Source: RBG-16-66-20 sp049651845 (GTDB taxonomy: Bacteria > Pseudomonadota > Gammaproteobacteria > Burkholderiales > SG8-39). From it: DNA of 56,728 nucleotides. The notes under the pieces are model-generated. The model had not been told where the DNA came from. It saw only the letters and a program-made list of their open reading frames with translations, and searched no databases. The translations under genes and the position numbers were made by a program. The stretch spans positions 1-56,728 of the forward strand of contig JBASCW010000161.1 in the NCBI GenBank assembly GCA_049651845.1, read 5' to 3'. Positions 34,689 to 41,904 of the stretch are shown piece after piece. The stretch's first letter is position 1, and the number at the start of each line of letters is the position of its first letter.

Positions 34689-36455
34689 CTACTTCCGCAT
34701 CGCCTCGCTGGCGAGCAGCTGGTCGAGGTCCTGGCGGCCCTGCAGCGAGACGGCGATCAGCTGCTTGGTCTCGTTGCGGTGCGGCGCCTGCTGCGCGAGC
34801 AGCTCCTCGTCGTGGCGCCGGAAGCGCGCCACCACGCGGCGCGCGGCGACCGGCCCGTGGTCGAGCGCGCGCAGCGACGCTTCGGCGGCATCGAGCGCCG
34901 AGCCGAAGGTCTCGCGCATCGCGGTCACGCCCATCTCGTGGTACTCGAAGGCGTCGGTGCGGCTGCGCGCGCGCACCACGAGCTTCAAATTGCGGAAATG
35001 TCTGCGCGCGAGCTTCACGATCTGCATCGCGCTCTCCGGATTGTCCACGGCGACCACCAGCAGGCGCGCCTCGCGTGCGCCTGCGGCGACCAGCAGGTCC
35101 AGGCGCGTGGCGTCGCCGTAATAGGCCTTGGTGCCGAAGCGGCGCACCAGGTCCACCTGGTTCGGGTCGTGGTCGACCACCGTGGCGCGGATCTTCATGC
35201 CGTCCAGCACGCGCTGCACCACCTGGCCGAAGCGCCCGAAGCCGGCGACGATCACTGGGTTCTGCTCGTCGATCGCGTCGGGCGCGCGCTCCTCCACGCG
35301 CGCGAAGCGCGGCGCGAGCACGCGCTCGTAGAACATCATCAGCAGCGGCGTCGAGAGCATGGACGCCGCGACCGCCGCGTTCAGCAGATTGAGCGTCTCC
35401 CGCGGCAGGAGGCTGCCCGCCGCGCCGTACAGCACGAAGGCGAACTCGCCCACCTGCGAGAGCGCGAGCGCGAACAGCGTCGCATCCGCGCGCCCGCAGT
35501 AGCCGAAGGTCTGCGCGATCGGGTAGAGCACCAGGATCTTGAGCGCCAGGATGCCGGCGACGATGCCGAGCAGCAGCAGCGGCGAGCGCACGAACAGGCC
35601 GAGGTCCACCGACATGCCCACCGCGATGAAGAACAGGCCCATCAGCAGGCCCTTGAAGGGCTCGATGTCCAGCTCCAGCTCGTGGCGGTACTCCGAGTCG
35701 GCGAGCAGCACGCCGCCGAGGAAAGTGCCCAGGGCCGCCGACAGCCCGACCGTTTCCATCAGCGCGGCGACGCCGAACACCAGCAGCAGCGAGAAGCCGA
35801 CGAAGATGTCGCGCTGGCGCGTGTTGGCGATGTAGCGCAGCACGGGGCGCAGCACCAGGCGGCCGACCGCGATCACCGCGGCGATCACGGCGAGCGCGAG
35901 TGCGATCGCCGTCCAGTCGAAGGGCGCCGCGCTCCTGCCGGGCGCGATGAAGGCGAGCAGCAGCAGCAACGGGATCACGGCGAGGTCCTGGAACAGCAGC
36001 ACCGCGAAGCTCGCCTGGCCGCCCGGCGTGGGCAGCAGGTTCTTCTCCTGCAGCGAGGCAAGCCCGATCGCGGTGGAGGACATGGCGATGCCCATGCCGG
36101 CGACCAGCGCCACCTTGGCCTCGAGGCCCGCCGCCCAGCCGGCCGCCGTGGCCACGGCCATGGTCGCGAGCACCTGCGCCGCACCCATGCCGAAGATCGA
36201 TTTGCGCATCTGCCAGACGCGGCGCGGGTTGAGCTCCAGGCCGACGAGGAACAGCAGCAGCACCACGCCGAACTCGGCGAAGTCGAGGACCGCCTCGGGA
36301 CGCGACACGAAGGCGAGGCCCCAGGGGCCGATCGCCATGCCGGCGACGAGGAAGCCGAGCACCGAGCCCAGTCCCAGGCGCGTGAATACCGGCACCACCA
36401 GCGCGCCCGCGGCGAGGTAGATCAACGCCTGGTGGAGAAACCCCTGCTCGTGCAT
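34689..36455 (-). CDS. Kef-type K+/H+ antiporter with RCK (TrkA-N) domain
   Basis: This 588-residue CPA2 transporter has about 12 TM helices in the first 380 residues, with FLVAGMAIGPWGLAFV, LFLVGLELNPRRVW, GIAMSSTAIGLASL, LLFQDLAVIPLLLLL and LALSQVGEFAFVLYG. A cytoplasmic NAD-binding RCK domain follows, starting VIVAGFGRFGQVVQRVL. This is the KefB/KefC architecture that protects cells from electrophiles by potassium efflux and acidification. I place the start at ATG 36455 behind GAAGGAG. No KefF/KefG subunit lies beside it, but a flavin reductase is divergent. Confidence 0.92.
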   Translation of the reverse strand: MHEQGFLHQALIYLAAGALVVPVFTRLGLGSVLGFLVAGMAIGPWGLAFVSRPEAVLDFAEFGVVLLLFLVGLELNPRRVWQMRKSIFGMGAAQVLATMAVATAAGWAAGLEAKVALVAGMGIAMSSTAIGLASLQEKNLLPTPGGQASFAVLLFQDLAVIPLLLLLAFIAPGRSAAPFDWTAIALALAVIAAVIAVGRLVLRPVLRYIANTRQRDIFVGFSLLLVFGVAALMETVGLSAALGTFLGGVLLADSEYRHELELDIEPFKGLLMGLFFIAVGMSVDLGLFVRSPLLLLGIVAGILALKILVLYPIAQTFGYCGRADATLFALALSQVGEFAFVLYGAAGSLLPRETLNLLNAAVAASMLSTPLLMMFYERVLAPRFARVEERAPDAIDEQNPVIVAGFGRFGQVVQRVLDGMKIRATVVDHDPNQVDLVRRFGTKAYYGDATRLDLLVAAGAREARLLVVAVDNPESAMQIVKLARRHFRNLKLVVRARSRTDAFEYHEMGVTAMRETFGSALDAAEASLRALDHGPVAARRVVARFRRHDEELLAQQAPHRNETKQLIAVSLQGRQDLDQLLASEAMRK

Positions 36456-36500
36456 GGCGACGCTCCTTCGGTGACCGGAGGCTGATTGTAGAATCCCCTG

Positions 36501-37049
36501 ATGCAGACCCGCGCCGACTCCGCCGAGTACAAGCTCGGCATGCGCAGCCTCGCGGGCGCGGTCAACATCATCACCAGCCTCACCGATGGACGGCCCTGCG
36601 GCATGACTGCGACCGCGGTGTGCTCGGCCGCGGCCGAACCACCCACGGTGCTCGTGTGCATCAACCAGCTCACAGCCACGCACAAGGCGATCGCCGAATC
36701 GGGCGTGTTCTGCGTAAACGTGCTGCGCCACGAGGACCGCGACCTGTCCACGCTGTTCAGCGGCGCGAACGGCGGTCAGATGCGCGGGGAGGCGCGCTTC
36801 CGCACCGGGCAGTGGACGCAGCTCGCCACGGGCGCGCCGGTGCTGCAGGGCGCGCTCGTCTCGTTCGACTGCCGGGTGGTGAACCGCCTGGTGCACGGCA
36901 CGCACACCATCTTCCTCGGCGAAGTGCAGCGGCTGCAGATCGGCCGCAAGGGCAAGCCGCTGCTGTATTCCGACGGTCAGTACGCGAAGCTCGCCTCGCT
37001 CGCGCACGGCGAGCCGCTGCCCGAAGGCCTGGACTACTGGGGCGAGTAG
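36501..37049 (+). CDS. Flavin reductase (HpaC/HsaB-type)
   Basis: This 182-residue NAD(P)H:flavin reductase domain has LAGAVNIITSLTDGRPCGMTATA, FCVNVLRHEDRDLSTLFSG, RFRTGQWTQLATGAPVLQGA and HTIFLGEVQRL. Such small enzymes supply FMNH2 or FADH2 to partner monooxygenases. Two probable partners lie in this window: the HsaA/DszC-like protein at 17615 and the luciferase-like enzyme at 19825. It is divergent from the Kef gene and abuts the chromate-transporter genes. Confidence 0.92.
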   Translation: MQTRADSAEYKLGMRSLAGAVNIITSLTDGRPCGMTATAVCSAAAEPPTVLVCINQLTATHKAIAESGVFCVNVLRHEDRDLSTLFSGANGGQMRGEARFRTGQWTQLATGAPVLQGALVSFDCRVVNRLVHGTHTIFLGEVQRLQIGRKGKPLLYSDGQYAKLASLAHGEPLPEGLDYWGE

Positions 37050-37592
37050 TTGGAGCCGACTCCTCCAAGATCGCTCTGGGAGCTTTACTGGGGTTTTCTT
37101 TCGATCGGAGCGAGATCCTTCGGCGGCGTGCTGCCCTGGGCGCACCGCGTGATGGTCGAGGAGCGGCGCTGGCTCGCGCCGGCGGATTTCGCCGAGGTGC
37201 TGGCCCTCTGCCAGTTCCTGCCCGGGCCCAACGTCGGCAACGTCTCGATCGTTCTCGGGCGGCGCTGGTTCGGGCCGCTGGGGTCGGCGGTGGCGTTCCT
37301 CGGCCTGATGGCGTTGCCGCTGGTCTGGGTGTTCGCGCTCGCGCTGCTCTATGCGGACTACGCGACCGAGCCGGGCGTGCGCGCCGTGGTCACGGGCGTC
37401 GGCATCGCCGGCGGCGGCCTCTTTATCGGCACCGCGTGGAAGCTCGCGCGGCCGCTCGCGAAGAAGCCCTGGGGTCTCGCGCTCGCCGCCGGCTGCCTCG
37501 GCGTCATCGCCTTCGGCCGGGTGTCGCTGTTCATCGTGCTGCCGGTGGCGGCGCTCGTCGGCGTGCTCGCGGCGCGCAGGGACCTCCTATGA
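37050..37592 (+). CDS. Chromate transporter, short-chain (first half)
   Basis: This 180-residue monodomain CHR protein contains LYWGFLSIGARSFGGVLPWA, EVLALCQFLPGPNVGNVSIV and a run of four to five hydrophobic helices. The GPN-containing motif is the family hallmark. It starts at TTG 37050 directly after the flavin reductase stop. Paired short-chain CHR proteins act together as the two halves of a ChrA-like carrier (family knowledge). Chromate itself may not be the natural substrate. Confidence 0.9.
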   Translation: MEPTPPRSLWELYWGFLSIGARSFGGVLPWAHRVMVEERRWLAPADFAEVLALCQFLPGPNVGNVSIVLGRRWFGPLGSAVAFLGLMALPLVWVFALALLYADYATEPGVRAVVTGVGIAGGGLFIGTAWKLARPLAKKPWGLALAAGCLGVIAFGRVSLFIVLPVAALVGVLAARRDLL

Positions 37593-38101
37593 TGCTGCAG
37601 CTCGCCTTCTATTTCGCCGTGCTGTCGTTGGTGTCGGTGGGCGGCATTCCCTCGGTGATGCCGGAGATGCAGCGCCTGGTGGTGGACGTGCACGCCTGGA
37701 TGAGCGCGGCCGAGTTCACGCAACTCTTCGCGGTCGCGCAGGCGGCACCCGGCCCGAACGTGCTCGTCACCGCGCTGGTGGGCTGGAAGGTCGCGGGCAT
37801 CCCGGGCGGGCTGGTCGCGCTGTGCGCCTTTTGCGTGCCCGCCGCCGCGCTCAGCTATTCGGTCGGCGGCTTCTGGGACCGCATGCGCGATGCACCCTGG
37901 CGCAAGTCGTTCCAGCGCGCGCTGGTGCCGATCACGGTGGGCTTCATCGCCTCGGGCGGCTACATCCTCGCCACGCCGCTGGGATTCGACTGGCGCTCGG
38001 CGCTGATCGCGGCGGCGAGCGCCGCGGCGCTCGCCGCGACCCCCTTCAACCCGCTCTGGTTCCTCGCTGGCGGCGCGGTGCTGGGCTACTTCCTTTTCTG
38101 A
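37589..38101 (+). CDS. Chromate transporter, short-chain (second half)
   Basis: This second CHR monodomain protein of 170 residues has LAFYFAVLSLVSVGGIPSVM, EFTQLFAVAQAAPGPNVLVT and several TM helices. Its ATG overlaps the preceding stop (ATGATG), so the two proteins are made together in about equal amounts. It probably forms a heterodimer with the first half. Confidence 0.9.
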   Translation: MMLQLAFYFAVLSLVSVGGIPSVMPEMQRLVVDVHAWMSAAEFTQLFAVAQAAPGPNVLVTALVGWKVAGIPGGLVALCAFCVPAAALSYSVGGFWDRMRDAPWRKSFQRALVPITVGFIASGGYILATPLGFDWRSALIAAASAAALAATPFNPLWFLAGGAVLGYFLF

Positions 38102-38114
38102 CCAGGAGGCACCG

Positions 38115-38438
38115 ATGTCCGGTCCCGTGTACGCGCTCAACCTGTTCAACGTCGCCGACCGCGACGCCTACCTCGCCTACTCGCGCCGCTCGGCGAAGGA
38201 AGTGCAGGCGCACGGCGGCAAGGTCATCGCCATCGGCAAGTTCCGCGAGGCCGCGCGCGGCGACATCAAGCCGCGCACCGTGCTGATCCTCGTCGAGTGG
38301 GCATCCAAGGAAGCCTTCGAGAGCTATCGCGACGACCCCAAACTCGCGGACCTGCACCCCTACCGTGAGAAGGGCGGCGGCGATTATGTCTGGCACCTGT
38401 TCGACAAGCTCGAGGACCTCAGGCCGATCTTCAAGTAG
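38115..38438 (+). CDS. DUF1330-type small protein
   Basis: This 107-residue protein has a ferredoxin-like alpha/beta dimeric fold of the DUF1330 type: VYALNLFNVADRDAYLAYSR, GKVIAIGKF, TVLILVEWASKEAFESYRDD. No enzymatic residues can be named. AGGAGG precedes the ATG. It sits three bases off the end of a transport operon and is convergent with a related-fold protein. Confidence 0.85.
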   Translation: MSGPVYALNLFNVADRDAYLAYSRRSAKEVQAHGGKVIAIGKFREAARGDIKPRTVLILVEWASKEAFESYRDDPKLADLHPYREKGGGDYVWHLFDKLEDLRPIFK

Positions 38439-38443
38439 CGTCG

Positions 38444-38731
38444 CTAGAGCGCCTTCTTCCAGAACTGGCGCGAGCGCGAGGCGAGCAGCGGCACCGCCTC
38501 GGCGAGATATTTCTTGAACGCCGCGCCCGCCTGGTGCGCCTCGAAAGCCTTCTGGTCGTCGTAGATCTCGTAGAGCATCACCTTGGTCTTGTCGTCGGGA
38601 TCCACGAGCACGTCGAACTGGCGGCAACCGGGCTCGGTGCGTGCAGCCTTCGCGTTCTCGATCACCTTCTGCATGAAGGCGTCGACGTTTTCGGGCTTGA
38701 TCTGAATCGAAACCTGCAGCACCAGACTCAT
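38444..38731 (-). CDS. Antibiotic biosynthesis monooxygenase (ABM)-domain protein
   Basis: This 95-residue ABM-fold protein begins MSLVLQVSIQIKPENVDAFM. It continues with AARTEPGCRQFDVLVDPDDK and VMLYEIYDDQKAFEAHQAGA, which match the heme-degrading/quinone monooxygenase-like dimeric barrel family. Its activity is unknown. It lies next to tRNA-Arg and reads away from it. Confidence 0.9.
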   Translation of the reverse strand: MSLVLQVSIQIKPENVDAFMQKVIENAKAARTEPGCRQFDVLVDPDDKTKVMLYEIYDDQKAFEAHQAGAAFKKYLAEAVPLLASRSRQFWKKAL

Positions 38732-38752
38732 CTCATCTCCTTGGTTCTACGA

Positions 38753-38758
38753 TATAAT
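38753..38758 (+). promoter_or_regulatory. -10 element of the tRNA-Arg gene
   Basis: A perfect TATAAT ends 11 bases before the tRNA, so transcription would start close to the mature 5' end. No convincing -35 hexamer is seen 17 bases upstream, where the divergent ABM gene starts. Confidence 0.5.
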
Positions 38759-38769
38759 TCGCGCCCTGC

Positions 38770-38846
38770 GCGCCCGTAGCTCAGTTGGATAGAGTACCTG
38801 GCTACGAACCAGGGGGTCGGGCGTTCGAATCGCTCCGGGCGCGCCA
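38770..38846 (+). tRNA. tRNA-Arg (anticodon ACG)
   Basis: This is a complete 77-base cloverleaf. The acceptor stem GCGCCCG (38770-38776) pairs with CGGGCGC (38836-38842), followed by discriminator G and an encoded CCA (38844-38846). The D-arm starts GCTC. The anticodon stem CCTGG/CCAGG encloses CTACGAA, giving anticodon ACG. The T-arm GGGCG-TTCGAAT-CGCTC contains one G-T pair. It reads CGU, CGC and CGA arginine codons after A34 is modified to inosine. Its 3' end is overlapped by the antisense end of a serine recombinase, as expected for an integration site. Confidence 0.97.
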
Positions 38847-40427
38847 GACATTCACGAAGCTGGGCACTTTGCCGAGCTTTTTGTTCCGCAGGAAGCCGAC
38901 GGCGTCCGCGAGGCGCCGGTGGCTGCCGGTAACGACCAGTTCGTTCCCGTTGAGTCTGATCTCCTCGATGAGCAGTCGCAGGTAGGCTTTGCCCAGGCCC
39001 GAGGTGGGGTCGGTGAAGCGCTCTTGCAGCGCCGCGCAGAACGCTTTCACGGTGTCCGCGTTCACCCGCCGCACCGCGAGCGCCTGCCGGTCTTTGAGCT
39101 TGGCCATCTCGGTGAGCACTTCGCTACGACGCGCTTTGAGCTTCTGCGTGCGCGTGCGCAGTGTCTCGTCGATGGACAGGGCGCCTTCCTCCACGGCCTT
39201 ATAGAGGCGATCCGGGCCCGTCGTCGCTCGGTCGAGTTCCGTCTTCATCGTGATGAGCCGGGCATCCTCGGCAGTCTTCGCCTGGCGCTGGTGCCGCAGC
39301 AGCTCGTTGAGCATCAAGTAGACACGCTTTGGCGTGAATACCTTTTCGGATAACGCCTCCAGCACCAGCGCGTCGGTCTGCTCGCGTGGCAGGTTCTTCG
39401 CCATGCAAGCGCGCACGTCCCTTGCCATCCTCGTGGTGCACTTGTAGTAGCGGTAGCGTCCCGATTTGCCTGTAGCTTGGGTCATGCTCGCCCCGCAGTG
39501 TCCGCACTTGAGCAGGCCCACGAGCGGTGCAGGCGAGGCCATCGCCCGCGGCGGGAACGCGTTCGGGTTGCTCATGGCGCGGCGCTTTGCCAGCCGCTCG
39601 AAGGCGCCGGCGTCGATGATCGCCGGAACCGCTACCGCGATCCACTCCGGCTGGGGCCGCTCCTCGTGGGTCCGGGAGTCGCGCCGGTTGAAGTAGAAGC
39701 ACCCCGCGTAGAGCGGGTCGGCGAGCAGGCGATTCACCTTTCTGGATGCGCCACGGGCGCCCGCGCATGGTGAGGCCTTCGCGGTTCAGGTGCGTCGCGA
39801 TCGCCTTCATGCCCATGACGTCGCCGTCGTGGCCGGCGAGGTACAGGCGGTAGATCTCCCGCACGGTTTCCGCTTCCACCGGATCGAGCTCGAGCCGGCA
39901 CTTGTGTCGGCCCCGGTTGCCGACCGTGTCGGTCGTCGCCGCCCGGAAGCCAAAGGGCGGCACGGACCCGTTCCAGTACCCCTGGCGGGCGTTCTCCTGA
40001 TCGCCCGCTGGGTGTGCTTCGCGTTTTCCCTGCTCTGGTACTCGTCGAACAGGCTGAAGAGCTTGCTCGCCATCTCCCCCGCTGCGTCATCGCCCGTCTG
40101 CTGGGTGATCGAGACGATCTTGACCCCGACCTTCTTCAGCACCCGCTCGTAGTGCAGGAACTGGAACAGGTCCCGGAAGAAGCGCGAACGGCTGTGGACC
40201 AGGATCGCCTCGAACGGCGCAGGCGGCTGCGTGGCATCCGCAATCATCTGCTGAAACACGGGGCGCCGATCATCGCTCGCGGACGCGCCCGGTTCCACGT
40301 ACTCCGAGGCAACGGGCAGGTTATGGGTCTTGCAGTGCTCCCGGAGCTGGCGCAGTCGATCCGGGATCGACAGATCGTTCTCGGCTTGGCGAGTCGTCGA
40401 AACTCGCGCATACAGGGCTACGGCCAT
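38802..40427 (-). pseudogene. Serine recombinase (resolvase/integrase family), two frameshifts
   Basis: The protein begins MAVALYARVSTTRQAENDLS with the catalytic Ser10 and has LVHSRSRFFRDL in the resolvase domain. Near 39997 the frame is lost: one G missing in the coding-strand text around CAGGAGAAC would restore RENARQGYWNGSVPPFGF. The second frame runs through LDPVEAETVREIYRLYLAGH to RIQK. Near 39738 one extra G returns the text to the first frame, VNRLLADPLYAGCFYFNRR. The zinc-ribbon (LLKCGHCGASMTQATGKSGR) and coiled-coil C-terminal parts follow. The last 14 codons (ending SDSNARPPGS) are antisense to the tRNA 3' half. The shifts compensate each other, but frame 1 has a stop between them (39807), so the gene is broken unless both are sequencing errors. 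Confidence 0.85.
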
Positions 40428-40800
40428 GGGGTTCGCCTCCGAATCAAATGAAGGGTCGGAATCGACTTCTGGCGGTATTACCCGATGCAAGAGCCCCGCA
40501 AGGTGGGCCCAGATGAGTTCGAGTTCGCCGGGAACCAACGCATCCTCGGGTAGCGGCACCAGGAGCTTAACAGAGGCGGGCGCGCCTTGCGCTCCGGCCG
40601 TACCGTTCCGCTTGCCCCGCGTGCTAGGCACTGTGCCTCACGCCGGTACGCACCGGAGAGCAAATGGCCTGCAGTCCAGTTGCAGTCGATTCGCCGACGT
40701 TGCGTTCACTGCCATCGTTTCCTTTCAAATCTGATTCATCGCGTCTTGCTGCCTTGCTGCTGCTGGTGTGTGCTGCCTGTCCGGTTAGTGTTTCTGTCCG

Positions 40801-41164
40801 TCTCGCCTGCGCCGGCAGAACGAGATCTACGAGGGACCCGGGACACCACTCCCGGTTTGTGCAGTGCTTCCTTTTGCTGCTCGCCGCGGCTGCACCCGCT
40901 CTTGGCTTCAATGGTGTTTCCTGTGGGAACTCGACCCATCGAGTTGAGCCAATACCCAGGGCTCGGGGGTGCGCGAGGTGCGCGCAAGGTCAAACGACGC
41001 CCGTTGGGGAACGGGCAGGGGGACGAACCGCATTGCGCGGCTGTACGGTGCGATGCACCAGGGAGTTCATCACTTGGCTGCGGCACTGGCAAAATCGGCT
41101 GGAAACCCACGCTGCTGCGTGCCTGTGCGCGGCGTCACTACCCGCTGGCGGCTAGTGACGCCGC
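40801..41164. ncRNA. Hairpin-dense segment, candidate structured RNA
   Basis: No convincing gene occupies 40428-41210. Within it, inverted repeats follow one another. They are 40801-40825 (imperfect, TCTCG/CGAGA enclosing CTGC/GCAG), 40838-40855 (6 bp), 40859-40895 (6 bp, long loop), 40928-40945 (7 bp AACTCGA/TCGAGTT), 40970-40986 (6 bp), 40999-41016 (7 bp GCCCGTT/AACGGGC, loop GGGG), 41028-41040 (4 bp), 41047-41059 (5 bp GGTGC/GCACC), 41108-41121 (5 bp) and 41129-41164 (12 bp, perfect). This density suggests a folded RNA, strand undetermined. HEARO/OMEGA-type RNAs, which can stand alone in mobile regions, are one candidate; no nuclease gene is present. Some short repeats are expected by chance in G+C-rich DNA. 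Confidence 0.4.
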
Positions 41165-41166
41165 TG

Positions 41167-41190
41167 TTGCCGCAGGCGAATTGCCGCAGG
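41167..41190 (+). repeat. 10-base direct repeat at the edge of the toxin remnant
   Basis: TTGCCGCAGG occurs at 41167-41176 and again at 41181-41190, four bases apart. It lies exactly between the hairpin-rich segment and the surviving part of the HigB-like gene, so it may mark an insertion or deletion junction. Confidence 0.5.
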
Positions 41191-41210
41191 AACGAGGACG
41201 AAGGCTGGCG

Positions 41211-41396
41211 CAGGGAGCGCGCCGGATGGTAAGAGGACGCGGCAAGCGAGGTGGCGCGAGGGTGATCTACTACCGGCATGTGCCGATGGAACGCATCTAC
41301 CTGATTTACGCTTACGTTAAGAGCGCGCAAGCTGACCTGACACCCAAGCAGATCAAGACGCTGGCACAACTGATGAAGGACATCGAAAATGGATAA
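41211..41396 (+). pseudogene. 5'-truncated HigB/RelE-type toxin
   Basis: The C-terminal half of a RelE/HigB-fold mRNA interferase is clear: GARRMVRGRGKRGGARVIYY, then HVPMERIYLIYAYVKS and DLTPKQIKTLAQLMKDIENG. The N-terminal 50-60 residues found in intact members cannot be recognised in any frame upstream. A 56-residue peptide could start at ATG 41226, but the fold would be incomplete. The stop lies inside the start of the antitoxin gene, the usual coupling of higBA pairs. Confidence 0.75.
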
Positions 41397-41679
41397 GCAG
41401 CATTTCGACCAACTGGTCAAAGGCGTGCGTGAAATGAAGCGCCATATGGCGGGCAAGAGCGTGCGTGGCGCAAGAACGACCGAACTGCCCGCGCCGGACG
41501 TGCGCACCATTCGCGAGGCGGCCCGGATCAGCCAGAGCCAGTTTGCGAAACTGATCGGCGTGAACCTGCGCACGTTGCAGAACTGGGAGCAGCATCGCAC
41601 GCAGCCCACCGGGCCCGCCAGGGCGTTGCTCAAGATCGTCGCTTCGAACCCGAAGGCGATCGAGGCATTGCATGAATGA
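41389..41679 (+). CDS. HigA-type antitoxin (XRE-family)
   Basis: This 96-residue antitoxin has an N-terminal toxin-binding segment (KQHFDQLVKGVREMKRHMAG) and a C-terminal Cro/CI helix-turn-helix: VRTIREAARISQSQFAKLIG, then LRTLQNWEQHRTQPTGPARAL. It should neutralise HigB and repress its own operon. The gene is intact while its toxin partner is truncated, so it is now an orphan antitoxin. It overlaps the toxin remnant by eight bases. Confidence 0.92.
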   Translation: MDKQHFDQLVKGVREMKRHMAGKSVRGARTTELPAPDVRTIREAARISQSQFAKLIGVNLRTLQNWEQHRTQPTGPARALLKIVASNPKAIEALHE

Positions 41680-41904
41680 AACAGCAGAAGGCCCCGTGCA
41701 ACACGCTCGAAGCGGCTGGTGCGGGACAGCGTGATGTTGACGAACTTGCAGAGGGATGGGGATAAGAATTTCCTTCCCTTCCGCGCCGCACGAAGCGAGC
41801 GTCTGGGGCCGGATCCGGGCGGCTAGGCATCGGTCGGGTGCCACAATCGGTCTTGCCCACGGCGTCGAGGGGGCCGTGCAAGGGGTGTTATGGCAAATAC
41901 TGAA

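Noticed and set aside
34779..36485. 568-codon plus-strand frame over the Kef gene
   Set aside because: Low-complexity Arg/Gln/His text antisense to a clear antiporter.
37050..38101. A chromate carrier gene split by frameshift
   Set aside because: Both halves have their own start, stop and complete CHR domain with ATGA coupling, which is the normal short-chain arrangement.
40664..41155. Cys-rich 163-codon open frame with a possible signal peptide
   Set aside because: It has no coherent domain, and hairpins cross it throughout; several other frames are equally open. It is treated as non-coding.
41129..41164. Rho-independent terminator
   Set aside because: The 12-bp stem is perfect, but no T-rich run follows on either strand, and it belongs to a chain of hairpins.
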